A DNA stretch of 64,000 nt from Janthinobacterium sp. TND4EL3 (GTDB taxonomy: Bacteria > Pseudomonadota > Gammaproteobacteria > Burkholderiales > Burkholderiaceae_D). A model generated the notes under the pieces. It saw only the letters and a list, made by a program, of their open reading frames with translations, made no database searches and was not told where the DNA came from. The position numbers and the translations under genes are program-made. This document shows positions 1 to 11,600 of the stretch, in pieces. The first letter of the stretch is position 1. Every line of letters begins with the position of its first letter. The DNA lies in contig NZ_FTMV01000011.1 of assembly GCF_900156175.1 (NCBI RefSeq), positions 62,001 through 126,000 of the forward strand. Reading direction: 5' to 3'.

Positions 1-213
1 CCGGAAGCGGGCTTGCTGCTGCTGATGGGCGTCGACCAGTTCCTCGACATGGGCCGTTCGGCTACCAACGCGGTCGGCAATGCCGTCGCCACGGCAGTCG
101 TCGCCAAATGGGAGGGCGGCCTGGCCACGGAAGAAGAAGCGGCAGCGGCCAACGCGGCCAACCAGAACACGGAAAGCCATTGGGGCGAAGCGGATCACGC
201 TAGCAAAGCCTGA
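1..213 (+). CDS. dctA: C4-dicarboxylate/proton symporter DctA, C-terminal fragment
   Basis: This is the 3' end of a gene that begins before the window. The roughly 70 visible residues run through [19 protein letters not shown] and [11 protein letters not shown], which is the conserved last helix and cytoplasmic tail of the dicarboxylate/amino acid:cation symporter family. DctA imports succinate, fumarate and malate across the inner membrane. The assignment to DctA rather than another symporter of the family is supported by dctB and dctD, the matching sensor and regulator, about 1.2 kb downstream. The reading frame is open from base 1 and ends at the TGA at 211-213. A hairpin terminator follows directly. 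Confidence 0.8.
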   Translation, partial: PEAGLLLLMGVDQFLDMGRSATNAVGNAVATAVVAKWEGGLATEEEAAAANAANQNTESHWGEADHASKA

Positions 214-220
214 TAGCGCC

Positions 221-250
221 ATGGCCCGCCACAAGCGGGCCATTTATTTG
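221..250 (+). terminator. Rho-independent terminator after dctA
   Basis: ATGGCCCGC at 221-229 pairs with GCGGGCCAT at 235-243 around a five-base loop, followed by a T-rich tract (TTATTTGTTG). It separates dctA from the porin gene. Confidence 0.7.
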
Positions 251-321
251 TTGTCAATGTTAAGTAACAAGCAGTCAGGTAGTGCGATCAGTAGTCATTC
301 CAACTTATTAGAGAGATTTTC

Positions 322-1311
322 ATGAAAAAAGTCCTGTTTACCCTGCTGGCCCTGGGCGCTGCCTCTACCGGCGCCATGGCTCAATCGAGCGTCACCGTCT
401 ACGGCGTGGCAGACGCCGGCCTTGTGCTCGACAAGGATGCGGCTGGAGACCGCCTGACCCGCGTCGCTTCCGGCATCGCGTCCGGTTCGCGCCTCGGCTT
501 CAAGGGCAAGGAAGACCTGGGCGGTGGCCTGGCCGCCACCTTCGTGCTGGAAAGCGGTTTCAATATCGACACCGGCACCTCGGGACAGGGCAACCGGCTG
601 TTCGGCCGCCAGGCGTATGTCGGCCTGACCGGCAGCGCCGGCGCCATCACCCTGGGCCGCCAATATACGCCGTACTACCTGGCCCTGCGCGACGTGGCCG
701 ATCCGTTCGTCATCGGCCTGGCCGGCACGGCATCGAACCTGATGGCGACGAATTACCGCGTCGACAACATGGTGCAATACAGCACGCCGACCTATAGCCG
801 CCTGTCGGCCGAGCTGGCGTATGGTTTTGGCGAAGTGGCTGGCGACAATGCGAAGAACCGCAGCATGGGCGGCGCCGTGCATTACATCGACGGCCCGCTG
901 AACGTGACCCTGACGCACCACCGCATGGAAGATTTGCAGGCGAAGCAAACGCGCAACACCTTGCTGGCCACGCGCTACGACTTTGGCGTGCTGCAAGGCA
1001 ACTTCGGCTACGCCGACAACCGCGCCATCGACGAAAGCAAGAGCAACGACATCCTCGTTGGCTTCAGCGCCCCGTTCGGCGCCACCAAGCTGGTCGCGTC
1101 GTACATCCGCCACAACGACAAGAGCAACGCCAACCGTGACGCCCAGCAGTGGGCCATTGGCGCCTTCTATGCGCTGTCCAAGCGCAGCGACCTGTACACA
1201 GGTTACGGCCACATCAGCAACAAGAACGGTGCTACCTACAAGGTTGGCAATGCCACCGACGATGGCACCGGCAACAGCGGCTTTAACCTTGGCATGCGCC
1301 ATACGTTCTGA
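322..1311 (+). CDS. Gram-negative general porin (OmpC/PhoE-like, beta type)
   Basis: This encodes a 329-residue trimeric outer-membrane porin for passive diffusion of small solutes. A signal peptide is clear (MKKVLFTLLALGAASTGAMA, cut before QSSVTVYG). The mature start SSVTVYGVADAGLVL, the internal GSRLGFKGKEDLGGGL and the C-terminal GMRHTF with a final aromatic residue are the hallmarks of the betaproteobacterial porin family. Length is slightly shorter than the usual 340-390 residues. A GAGAG ribosome site lies about 7 bases upstream. It sits between dctA and dctBD, so it may serve as the outer-membrane entry for dicarboxylates, but that is inferred from position alone because such porins exist in many copies. 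Confidence 0.88.
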   Translation: MKKVLFTLLALGAASTGAMAQSSVTVYGVADAGLVLDKDAAGDRLTRVASGIASGSRLGFKGKEDLGGGLAATFVLESGFNIDTGTSGQGNRLFGRQAYVGLTGSAGAITLGRQYTPYYLALRDVADPFVIGLAGTASNLMATNYRVDNMVQYSTPTYSRLSAELAYGFGEVAGDNAKNRSMGGAVHYIDGPLNVTLTHHRMEDLQAKQTRNTLLATRYDFGVLQGNFGYADNRAIDESKSNDILVGFSAPFGATKLVASYIRHNDKSNANRDAQQWAIGAFYALSKRSDLYTGYGHISNKNGATYKVGNATDDGTGNSGFNLGMRHTF

Positions 1312-1331
1312 TCGCGGCTAGTGACAGCGCA

Positions 1332-1365
1332 AGCCGCCGGATGCAGGTCCGGCGGCTTTTTTTTA
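1332..1365 (+). terminator. Rho-independent terminator after porin
   Basis: AGCCGCCGGA (1332-1341) pairs perfectly with TCCGGCGGCT (1348-1357), followed by a run of T. It ends the porin transcript just before dctB. Confidence 0.85.
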
Positions 1366-1422
1366 TGTTGAGACACATCAAGATGCGATACTGTGGGTTC
1401 TTGCAAGTTGGCAGCTGATTTT

Positions 1423-3322
1423 ATGAATAGCAGTACCAAACCCTCCCTTTCCTGGCGCCAGCGCCTGTCGCAACGGTCGGGCCGCGAAACGCTGGCCTGG
1501 GGCGTGGTGCTGGCCGCCTGCCTGGCAACCGTCTGGCTCGTGTATTTCTGGACCGAACGCATCGCCATCGGCAAGCTGCAGGCCAGCGGCGCGCAGCGCC
1601 TCGAGGTGTACGTGAGCAGCCTGGAAAACGCGCTGGAAAAGTATGACTTCCTGCCCAAGACCCTGGAGCTGAACCGCGACGTCATCCGTTTGCTGCAGCA
1701 CCCGGAAGACCCGGTATTGGTCGATACGGTCAACCATTACCTGGAGCAAATGAATGCCCAGGCCAAATCGTCGACGATTTTTATCAGCAACCTCGACGGC
1801 AACACGCGGGCCGCCAGCAACTGGCAGGGTCCGGACAGTTTTATTGGCGACAATATTTCGTTCCGCCCCTACGCCCAGGATGCGCTGCGCGGCACGCCGG
1901 GGCGTTTTTATGGCGTCGGCACGACGCGGCTGGAGCCCGGCTACTTCTTTGCCCACGGCATCTACCAGAATGGCCACATGCTGGGCCTGGCAACGGTGAA
2001 GGTGAACCTGGAAACGCTGGAAAAGCGCTGGGTGCAGGGCGCCGACAAGGTCATGCTGGCCGATGAGCACGGCGTCATCTTCCTCAGTTCCATGGCGGAC
2101 TGGAAATACAAGACCCTGGCGCCCCTGTCGCCCGCCGTGCTGGCCGAACTGAACCGCACGCGCCAGTATTATTCGAAGCAGCTGGAAGCCATCCCCTTCG
2201 TCTCCGACCGCCAGCTGGGCAATGGCGCGCGCGTGATCAGCGTGCGCGAGCACGAGCATGCCGACGCGCCGCCGAAGATCAGCTCCAGCGTGATGACGCA
2301 GATCAAGCTCAAGTCGCCGCAAGGCTGGACCTTCATTTACCTGTCCGACCTGGCGCAGGCCAAGGCCAGCGCCCGCGCCGCGGCCGCCTTCTCGTGCGTG
2401 CTGCTGGGCTTTTTCATGCTGCTGTTCTTTTACCTGCGCCAGCGCCGCGCGGCCGTGGCGCAAAAATTGCGCGCCCGCGAAGACTTGCAGCACGCCTACG
2501 ACAACCTGGAAGCCATGGTCGAGGAACGCACCTCGGAATTGAACGCCATGACGCAAAGCCTGAGCCAGGAAATCGAGGTGCGCAGCAAGGCCGAGCAAAA
2601 GCTGCACATCACGCAGAATGAACTCTTTCAGGCCGGCAAGATGGCCGTGCTGGGCCAGATGTCGGCCAGCATCACGCATGAGCTGAACCAGCCGCTGACG
2701 GCGCTGCGCACCATGTCCGACAATGCCGTCATCCTGCTGGAACGGGGCCGGCTCGACGACGCGCGGCGCAACCTGGCGAAGATCTCGCAAATTGCGGCCA
2801 GGATGGGGACCATTACGGGACAATTGAAGATTTTTGCGCGCAAATCGACGACCAGCCTGACTTCCGTCTCGATCCCCACGGCGATCAGCAACGCCCTCTT
2901 CCTCGTCGAGCGCCGCCTGCAGGTTGAAAATGTGCGTTTCACCCTGCAACTGCCGCCCGACGACATCTTTGCCATGTGCGAAAGCAACCGCCTGGAGCAG
3001 GTGCTGGTGAACCTGTACGCCAATGCGCTCGACGCCATGAACGGCAGCGACGTGCGCAGCCTGCGCGTGGCCGTCGAGTGCACGCGGGAGCACGTGCTGA
3101 TCCACGTGGCCGACACGGGCCCCGGCCTGTCGACGGAAGTGTATGAACACCTGTTCGAACCGTTCTTCACGACCAAGCCGCAGGGGCTGGGACTGGGCCT
3201 GGGACTGGCCATTTCCGAACAGATCACGCGCCAGTTCGGCGGCGTGCTGCGCGCCGAAAACGCCCCCGGCGGCGGCGCCGTCTTCACCATCGAACTACAG
3301 ATTGCAACGCAGGAGGAAAAAC

Positions 3323-3330
<8 letters not shown>
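1423..3330 (+). CDS. dctB: C4-dicarboxylate sensor histidine kinase DctB
   Basis: This is a membrane sensor kinase of about 635 residues that detects external C4-dicarboxylates and phosphorylates DctD. The order is: first membrane helix around residues 22-44, a periplasmic double-Cache-like sensor of about 275 residues, second helix around 322-344, a coiled-coil (LEAMVEERTSELNAM), the HisKA H-box with phospho-acceptor His419 (SITHELNQPLTAL), and an HATPase domain with N box (VNLYANALDAM), DTGPGLS, FEPFFTTK and a GLGLGLGL box. The ATG at 1423 is preferred over the in-frame GTG at 1393 because the protein then starts at a normal distance from the first helix. The stop overlaps dctD by 8 bases, so the two are co-transcribed and probably translationally coupled. 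Confidence 0.9.
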
Positions 3331-4666
<1,336 letters not shown>

Positions 4667-5404
4667 TCAGCCGACCCGGCCCGTGCGCAACGGTGTGACC
4701 CAGTCGGGCCGGCCGTTGGCCAGCGCCAGCCGGGCCGCCTTGTCCCAGTCATATGCCACTTCATGGAACTGCGCCGCCCAGGCGCCGTCCGCGCCTTGTT
4801 GCGCGATGGCATAGCGCGCATGCGGCGTGCCGTTTTCCATCAGGTGCGGATAGCCGTGGTCGTCGTCGTAGGCCTGCAAGCCCACGCTGCCCGGATTGAC
4901 GACCAGCCGCCCATCGGCCAGGCGCACCTGGCGCGGCATGTGCGTGTGGCCGCACAGGATCAAGGCCGCGTCGGCCTCGCCGGCCCGTTCGGCCACCTCC
5001 TGCGGCGTGGCGGCACGGCTGCCTTGCGGCGTGACGCTGTCGAGAAAATACACGAGATCGCTTGTCGGCGTGCCATGCACGAGCAGCACGTCCTTGCGCA
5101 AGCGCAAGGTGGCGGGCAGCGCGGCGATCCAGTCCAGTTGCGCCGGTAGCAGTTGCGCGCGCGCAAAGGCATCGGACGCGCCCATGCGGGCCGGGTCGCC
5201 GAACAGCTGGCGCTCGTGGTTGCCGCGGATGGTGGGCAAGCCGAGCCCCATCAGGCGCGCCGCCGTGGCGCGCGGCTGCAGATGGCCCGAGACGATATCG
5301 CCGAGGTTGACGATCACATCCGCGCCCCGTTGCGCAATGTCGGCCAGCACGGCGTCGAGCGCATCGAGGTTGCCGTGGATATCGGAAATGGCGGCGATCT
5401 TCAT
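4667..5404 (-). CDS. Calcineurin-like metallophosphoesterase (YfcE-like)
   Basis: This encodes 245 residues of the two-metal phosphoesterase fold. Metal-binding blocks are visible in order: SDIHGNLDAL (D-x-H), NLGDIVSGH (GD), IRGNHE (GNHE), VHGTPTSD and CGHTHMPRQ (GHTH). The family includes phosphodiesterases, nucleotidases and protein phosphatases, so the substrate cannot be read from sequence. I take the ATG at 5402-5404 because it starts directly at MKIAAISDIHGN and overlaps the stop of the upstream acetyltransferase by four bases (ATGA). The two genes form an operon. The 3' end touches the dctD stop codon, and no hairpin is visible between them. Confidence 0.85.
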   Translation of the reverse strand: MKIAAISDIHGNLDALDAVLADIAQRGADVIVNLGDIVSGHLQPRATAARLMGLGLPTIRGNHERQLFGDPARMGASDAFARAQLLPAQLDWIAALPATLRLRKDVLLVHGTPTSDLVYFLDSVTPQGSRAATPQEVAERAGEADAALILCGHTHMPRQVRLADGRLVVNPGSVGLQAYDDDHGYPHLMENGTPHARYAIAQQGADGAWAAQFHEVAYDWDKAARLALANGRPDWVTPLRTGRVG

Positions 5405-5973
5405 GCGGTGTATCCCTCCCTGTGCAACCATTCTGCACGCGTCAATCGATACAGGCAATGCGCGCGCAAGCGGTGGCCGGGCGGCAGGGCAGGATGCTCG
5501 AAAGGGTCGGCATCGCGGCGCATGCCCAGGCGCGCCATCAGGGCGCTCGAGCGCACGTTGGGCAAAGCGGTAAACGAGACGATCTCGGGCAATTGCAGGC
5601 GCATAAAACCCGCTTGCAAGGCAGCGTGCGCCGCTTCCTGCGCGTACCCTTGTCCCCAGTAATCGAACGCCAGGCGCCAGCCGATTTCCACGCATGGCGA
5701 ACACGGCAATTGCGCGTCGGGGCGATGCAGCCCCGTCATGCCGATGAAGGCATTGTTTTCGCGCAAGGTTACGGCCCACAAGCCCCAGCCCCGCTCGGCG
5801 ATCAGGCTACTGCAGCGCCGAGCCATGGCGTCGCTGGCCTCGCGCGTCAGGGGGGAAGGAAAAAATGCCATCACGCGGGGATCGGCATTCAGGGCCGCGA
5901 ACGGTGCCAGGTCATTGTCGCGCCATTGGCGCAGCAACAGCCGCGGCGTCGTCAGTTCGATCATCTCCTGCAT
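5401..5973 (-). CDS. GNAT family N-acetyltransferase (RimJ/RimL type)
   Basis: This is a 190-residue acetyl-CoA-dependent N-acetyltransferase. The start TTPRLLLRQWRDNDLAPFAALNADPRV and the CoA-binding segment DYWGQGYAQEAAHAAL (Q-G-x-A version of the R/Q-x-x-G-x-G/A motif) followed by NVRSSALMARLGM are typical of the RimJ/RimL-like acetyltransferase_3 group. The substrate is not known; members acetylate ribosomal proteins or small molecules. The ATG at 5971-5973 has AGAGGAA about 5 bases upstream. An in-frame ATG three codons later is possible. It is the first gene of a two-gene operon with the phosphoesterase. Confidence 0.85.
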   Translation of the reverse strand: MQEMIELTTPRLLLRQWRDNDLAPFAALNADPRVMAFFPSPLTREASDAMARRCSSLIAERGWGLWAVTLRENNAFIGMTGLHRPDAQLPCSPCVEIGWRLAFDYWGQGYAQEAAHAALQAGFMRLQLPEIVSFTALPNVRSSALMARLGMRRDADPFEHPALPPGHRLRAHCLYRLTRAEWLHREGYTA

Positions 5974-6150
5974 ATGGTTTCCTCTGCTGACTACCAGTGA
6001 CATAGGGTAGGACAATTCCGACGGTCACTTGCGCCGTGCGGCTACGTGATCTAAAAGTAACAATTGCTACCATTTCCTCATTGCATTTCCGCATGACAGC
6101 AGCCGCCCCGACGTCGCGGCCGTTTTCACTTTATTTTGAGGAGTAGTCCC

Positions 6151-6999
6151 ATGTTTTCCACGCCCGTCCCTGCCCGCCTGTCGCCACCGCGTTTGCGCCA
6201 TCTTGCCTTGCGCAGCACCGTGATGCTGGGCGTACTCGGCGTTGCCGCGGCGGCCGCCACGGCGCGGGCGGAACCGTCGCCCACGCTGGACCGCGTCAGC
6301 ATATCGATGGGCGCCTTTTCCGCCGATCCGCGCATCAATGTCGGCGCCGACACCGAATTTGGCCGCATCGACGCGCCCGAATCGAAGCAAAGCCACACCA
6401 CGATTCCGCGCATCAAGGCGGACTTGCTGATCGGCGACCGCCATGGCCTGGCGTTCGACTACTACCGCTACGACAAATCCTACACGCCAAGCCTGACCGG
6501 CGAAACCATCATCAATGGCCAGCCCGTGACGGGCACGGCCACGGCAAATGCCGATCTGAAGCTGGACCTGGCCAAGCTGGCCTATAAATGGTGGCTGGGC
6601 AGCGGCAACGACACCTTCGGCATCGGCCTGGGCGCCGCCTACTACCACGCCAGCCTGAACGGCACGGCCACGGGCGTCGTCAATGGCGAAACGGCCACGG
6701 CGCGCGATTCCATCGGCGAGCACGCGTTCGCGCCGCTGCTGGAAGTGGGCTGGCGCCACGCCTTCACGCCGGACTTGCGCATGTATGCGGAAGCGTCGGG
6801 CATCAAGAAAAATGGCGGGCGCATCAACGGCCACATCTATGGCGGCAACATCGGCGTGGAATGGTTTCCTTTCAAAAATATCGGCTTCGTGGCCGACTAC
6901 GGCATCTCGAAGATCAAGCTGCGCCGCGACAGCGAACGTACTGCCGACTTGAACGTGCGCCTGACCGGACCGTCCGCCTACGTCAAGGTCCGCTTTTAA
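6151..6999 (+). CDS. Outer-membrane beta-barrel protein, function unknown
   Basis: This encodes 282 residues with an N-terminal export signal (hydrophobic MLGVLGVAAAAATARA, likely cut before EPSP) preceded by a long basic stretch. The mature part alternates polar and hydrophobic residues in strand-like segments (GLAFDYYRYDKS, LAYKWWLGSG, NIGVEWFPFKNIGFVADYG) and ends in a strand with terminal Phe (SAYVKVRF), the usual signal for outer-membrane insertion. I do not recognise a characterised family, and no catalytic residues stand out. A TGAGGAG ribosome site at 6137-6143 fixes the ATG at 6151. It is monocistronic and converges on the downstream acetyltransferase. Confidence 0.7.
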   Translation: MFSTPVPARLSPPRLRHLALRSTVMLGVLGVAAAAATARAEPSPTLDRVSISMGAFSADPRINVGADTEFGRIDAPESKQSHTTIPRIKADLLIGDRHGLAFDYYRYDKSYTPSLTGETIINGQPVTGTATANADLKLDLAKLAYKWWLGSGNDTFGIGLGAAYYHASLNGTATGVVNGETATARDSIGEHAFAPLLEVGWRHAFTPDLRMYAEASGIKKNGGRINGHIYGGNIGVEWFPFKNIGFVADYGISKIKLRRDSERTADLNVRLTGPSAYVKVRF

Positions 7000-7005
7000 G
7001 GAAAT

Positions 7006-7515
7006 TCAGGCTGCCGGTTTCAGCAACGTCAGCTGAAACTGCGGCAGGGCGGGATCTTCCCATGGCGTCACCTGGGCAAACGGCAGGCGCGCAAACGCCT
7101 GCCGCCAGAACGCGCACGCAGCGGCATCGGCGCGGAACGTGGCCACCAGCCACGTCTGCGCGCTGCCCAGCAACACGCGGCGCACCACTTCCAGCGCCAC
7201 GCCCCGGCGCCGGTATTTCTTCAGAATAAAAAAGTCGCTGAACTCCTGCACCGGCAACTGCCCCGCGATGGCCGGCTCCGTGATGTAAAAACCCGCCAGT
7301 TCGCCATCGACCTCGATCCAGTGCGCCGTGTGCCCGGCCGCGTGCACATACGACGCCAGCCCCGCATCGCACACGTCATAGCGGCCGTCGGCCAGCAGCG
7401 CCTCGCCGCTCCAGCCGGCATTGTCATAACAGTACAGTTGAAACAGCCGCGCCAAGGTCTCCTCTTCGCCCGGGGCAATGGCGCGCAAGGCGACAGTCTT
7501 GTGTATGGCATCCAT
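7006..7515 (-). CDS. GNAT family N-acetyltransferase
   Basis: This is a 169-residue predicted acetyltransferase. Features are an N-terminal half with ETLARLFQLYCYDNAGWSGEALLADG, a central strand GELAGFYITEP, and the acetyl-CoA segment FFILKKYRRRGVALEVVRRVL, where R-R-x-G-V-A matches the pyrophosphate-binding loop. It resembles the small predicted-acetyltransferase group that acts on unknown substrates. GGAGG lies upstream of the ATG at 7513-7515. It stands alone between a convergent beta-barrel gene and a divergent ABC gene. Confidence 0.78.
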   Translation of the reverse strand: MDAIHKTVALRAIAPGEEETLARLFQLYCYDNAGWSGEALLADGRYDVCDAGLASYVHAAGHTAHWIEVDGELAGFYITEPAIAGQLPVQEFSDFFILKKYRRRGVALEVVRRVLLGSAQTWLVATFRADAAACAFWRQAFARLPFAQVTPWEDPALPQFQLTLLKPAA

Positions 7516-7771
7516 GAAAAGCTTTCCTCCGCGCTGGCATCGATCCAGTGCGCGATGGTATCACCGTTACTCATCCCCGCCTGGGGCATTTCATGCCCGT
7601 CTTTTCGCCTCCGGTCGCAAAAACATTACTTTTTTTCCAATTGCTTATATATTATTGCCATTAAGTAACATCCGCCATCGCGGTTGTCATCAAACAAGGG
7701 TGATCCCCTGACACAGACCGGCAGACAGGTATCTGTCGGCTTTTAGACCCAAGCTCTGGAGAGTGCTGCAC

Positions 7772-8686
7772 ATGCTATCGATCAAACAGCTGAACAAAAC
7801 GTATGCCAATGGCGTCAAGGCCATCAACAATGTCAGCCTGGAGATTCCCAACGGAATGTTCGGCTTGCTGGGTCCGAATGGCGCAGGCAAGTCCTCGCTG
7901 ATGCGTACCATCGCCACCTTGCAAGATCCCGATAGCGGCAGCATCCATTTCGATGGCGTCGACGTGCTCAAGGACAAGGCCGGCCTGCGCCGCCAGCTCG
8001 GCTATCTGCCGCAGGATTTCGGCGTGTACCCGAAAGTGAGTGCGGAAACCCTGCTCAACCACTTTGCCGTCTTGAAAGGCTTGACGGCGAAGGGGCCGCG
8101 CAAGGAAGCCGTGGAAGCCTTGCTGCAGCAAACCAATCTGTGGGAAGCGCGCAAGCGCAACCTGGGCACGTATTCGGGCGGCATGCGCCAGCGCTTCGGC
8201 ATCGCCCAGGCGCTGCTGGGCGCGCCGCGCCTGGTGATCGTCGATGAACCGACGGCCGGCCTGGACCCGGACGAGCGCAACCGCTTCCTGAACCTGCTGG
8301 CGAAGATCGGCGAGCAGGTGGTGGTGATCCTGTCGACGCACATCGTCGACGACGTGACGGACCTGTGTCCGCGCATGGCCATGATCGTCAAGGGCCAGGT
8401 GCTGGTGCAGGGCGAACCGCAGGCGGCCATCGACACCTTGCACGGCAAGGTCTGGCGCCGCAGCGTCGGCATGGAAGAGCTGGCGCAGTACCAGCAGTCG
8501 CACCAGGTGCTGTCGACGCGCCTGGTGGGCGGCAAGCCGCAGATCAATGTGTTTGCCGACAGCCAGCCCGACAGCGGTTTCGTGCAGATCGCGCCGGACC
8601 TGGAAGACGTGTACTTCCTGCATGCGCGCAACGCCGCCCGCAACGGCGCGTCCGCCGCCGCCACGCCAGTCGCCGTCGCGGCGTAA
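7772..8686 (+). CDS. ABC transporter ATP-binding protein
   Basis: This is a 304-residue ATPase that energises the fused permease encoded next. Walker A is GPNGAGKSS, the Q-loop YLPQDFG, the signature YSGGMRQRFGIAQALL, Walker B LVIVDEPTAGLDP and the H-loop STHIVDD. It belongs to the CcmA/YhaQ-like exporter ATPases (ABC-2 systems). After about 230 residues of nucleotide-binding domain there is a C-terminal extension ending in an Ala-rich tail. The ATG at 7772 has GGAGAG at 7758-7763; a GTG three codons earlier is less likely. The stop is 9 bases before the next ATG, so the two genes are one operon. Confidence 0.9.
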   Translation: MLSIKQLNKTYANGVKAINNVSLEIPNGMFGLLGPNGAGKSSLMRTIATLQDPDSGSIHFDGVDVLKDKAGLRRQLGYLPQDFGVYPKVSAETLLNHFAVLKGLTAKGPRKEAVEALLQQTNLWEARKRNLGTYSGGMRQRFGIAQALLGAPRLVIVDEPTAGLDPDERNRFLNLLAKIGEQVVVILSTHIVDDVTDLCPRMAMIVKGQVLVQGEPQAAIDTLHGKVWRRSVGMEELAQYQQSHQVLSTRLVGGKPQINVFADSQPDSGFVQIAPDLEDVYFLHARNAARNGASAAATPVAVAA

Positions 8687-8695
8687 GGGGGCGCC

Positions 8696-11600
8696 ATGTG
8701 GAAGGAATTTTTCAAGTTTGACCTCGGCTACCAGCTGAAACAGCCGCTGCTGTGGGTATTTGCCGCCATTTTGGCCCTGATGGCCTTTGGCGCCAGCAGC
8801 AGCGATTCGATCCAGATCGGCGGCGCCATCGGCAACATCAACCGCAATGCGCCCACCGTGGTGGCGCAGCTGCTAACGATGTTCAGCCTGCTGTCGATGT
8901 TGCTTATCACCATCTTCATCGCGGGCGCCGTGCTGCGCGACAGCGAAGTGGGCATGGCCGACATGCTGTTCGCCACGCCCATGCGCAAGTGGGACTACCT
9001 GTTCGGCCGCTTCGCCGCCGGCTTCGTCGCCTGCCTGGTGATCTTTGCCGCCATTGCCCTGGCGCTCATGCTCGGCCCCCTCATGCCGTGGGTCGACCCG
9101 CAGCGCGTGGGCGCGTTCTCGCTGCATGCGTATGCGTGGAGCTTCGGCGTGATGGTGATCCCCAACCTGCTCTTCATCGGCGCCCTGCTGATGCTGCTGG
9201 CGGCCACGACGCGCTCGATGCTGCTCGTCTACGTGGGCGTGCTGGGCTTTTTCGTGCTGTGGGGCATGGCTGGCGCCTTTACGCGCGATATCAACAACGA
9301 ATGGGTTGCCGTCCTGCTCGACCCCTTCGGCATGCGCGCCCTGGGCCGCATGACGCGCTACTTCACGTCCGCCGAAGCGAACGCGGGCCTGCCGCCCCTG
9401 TCCGGCTTTCTGCTGGCCAACCGCCTACTGTGGCTGGGCATTGCGGCCCTGCTGTTCGCCGCCACCGTGGTCCTGTTCAAGCCGCAGCGCACGGGCACGG
9501 GAAAACGCCTGTTCGGCAAGCACAAGGCCGAGGCCGCCGCACCGGCCGTGACGGCGCCGCTGCACCTGCCGCGCACCCTTCCCACCTTTACCCCGGCGAC
9601 GGTCTGGCGCCAGTGGTGGCAAATCCTGCGCTTCGACGCCGCCGGCGTCTTCAAGAGCGTGCCCTTCCTCGTCATGCTGCTGTTCGGCGTCATCAACCTG
9701 CTCGCCGGCTCCAGCGTGGCCAAGAACATGTATGGCACGGCCGTGTATCCGATGACCCATTTGATGCTGCAAAGCATCAACAACAGCTTCAGCTTCATGC
9801 TGATCATCATCGTCACCTTTTATGCCGGTGAGCTGATCTTCAAGGAACGCCAGGTGAGGATCGCCGACGTCAGCGACGCCATGCCCGTGCCCGGCTGGGT
9901 GCCCCTGCTGGCCAAGTGCACGGCCCTGGTCGGCGTCATCGCCGGCTACCTGCTGGTGGGCGTCATCGCGGCCATCGGTTTTCAGCTCTACAAGGGCGGC
10001 GCGCCCGTGGAACTGGGGCTGTACCTGAAAGGCAGCTTGCTCGGTTCCCTCTTCTTCGTCCTGATGGGCTTGTGCGCGCTCACCCTGCAAGTGTTGTCCA
10101 ACAACAAGTTCATCGGCTACCTGCTGGTGATCCTGCTGATGGTGGCGCAAATGGTGCTGGGCATGCTGCACCTGGAACACAATCTGTACGCCTTCGGCGG
10201 CACGCCAGCCATCCAGTATTCGGACATGAACGGCTATGGCCACTTCCTGACAGGCTGGGCCTGGTTTGCGCTGTACTGGAGCCTGTTTACCGTGGCGCTC
10301 GTCATGCTGGCCCGCGCATTCTGGGTGCGCGGCCTGGCCGCCGGCTGGCGTGCGCGCCTGCGCCTGGCCCGCCAGCGCCTGCAAGGCCGCGCCGGCGCCG
10401 CGCTGGCCGTGGTCCTGCTGTGCTGGGTGGGCACGGGCGGCTGGATCTTCTACAACACGAACGTGCTGAACCAGTACGAAACGTCGGACGTCAGCATGGA
10501 CAAGCGGGCCCGCTACGAGAAATTGTACAAACAATACAAGAACTTGCCGCAGCTAAAGATCACCGACATCCAGGCCGACGTGGATATTTATCCTGAGCAA
10601 CGTAAAGTCTTGATCAAGGGCCACTACGTGCTGCAAAACAAGACCACGCAAGCGCTCGACACCCTGCGCATCCAGCTCGATCCGGAACTGGAAACGGCGT
10701 GGTTGAACTTGCCAGCGCACAAGACCGTGCTCGATGACAAGGAACTCGGCTTCAGCATCCTCAAGCTGGCCCGGCCCCTGGCGCCGGGCGCCACCCTGCC
10801 GCTGGACTTCACGGTGGCCGTCACGCACCAGGGCTTCACCAACGACGGCACCCCGGACCAGGTCAACCTGAACGGCACCTTCTTCAACAACCAGAGCTAC
10901 TTCCCCCACTTCGGTTATGCGCAGCACATGGAATTGACGGATCGCAATGAACGGCGCAAGCGCGGCCTGGGCGAACCGCAGCGCATGGCCAAGCTGGAAG
11001 ACAAATCCGCCTACGGCAATACCGTCTTTGGCAATGAAGCGGACTGGATCCATTTCGATACCACCGTCTCCACCAGCGGCGAGCAGATCGCCCTGGCGCC
11101 CGGCTACCTGCAGGCCAGCTGGGAAAAGGATGGCCGCCGCTATTACCGCTACAAGATGGACCAGCCGATGATGCCGTTCTTTGCCTACCTGTCGGCGCGC
11201 TGGGACGTGAAGAAGGGCGACTGGCACGGCGTGCCGATCGAGATATATTTCGACAAGAAGCACGGCTACAACACGGATCGCATGATTACCTCCGTGCAAA
11301 AGTCGCTCGACTATTACACCACCCGCTTCACGCCCTACCAGCACAAGCAGGTGCGCATCCTGGAATTCCCCGGCTACCAGAGCTTTGCGCAGTCGTTTGC
11401 CAACACGATCCCGTATTCGGAAGGCATCGGCTTCATCGCCGACCTGCGCGACAAGGATGACATCGACTACGTGTTCTACGTCACGGCCCATGAAATGGCG
11501 CACCAGTGGTGGGGCCACCAGGTGATCGGCGCCAACGTGCAGGGCGCCACCATGCTGATGGAATCGCTGTCGCAGTACTCGGCCCTGATGGTGATGGAAA

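Noticed and set aside
1378-3150. A 590-codon open frame on the minus strand inside dctB
   Set aside because: It is a shadow of the high-GC dctB gene: the plus strand carries all kinase motifs, and the antisense protein has no recognisable domain and an odd His/Gln/Arg-rich composition.
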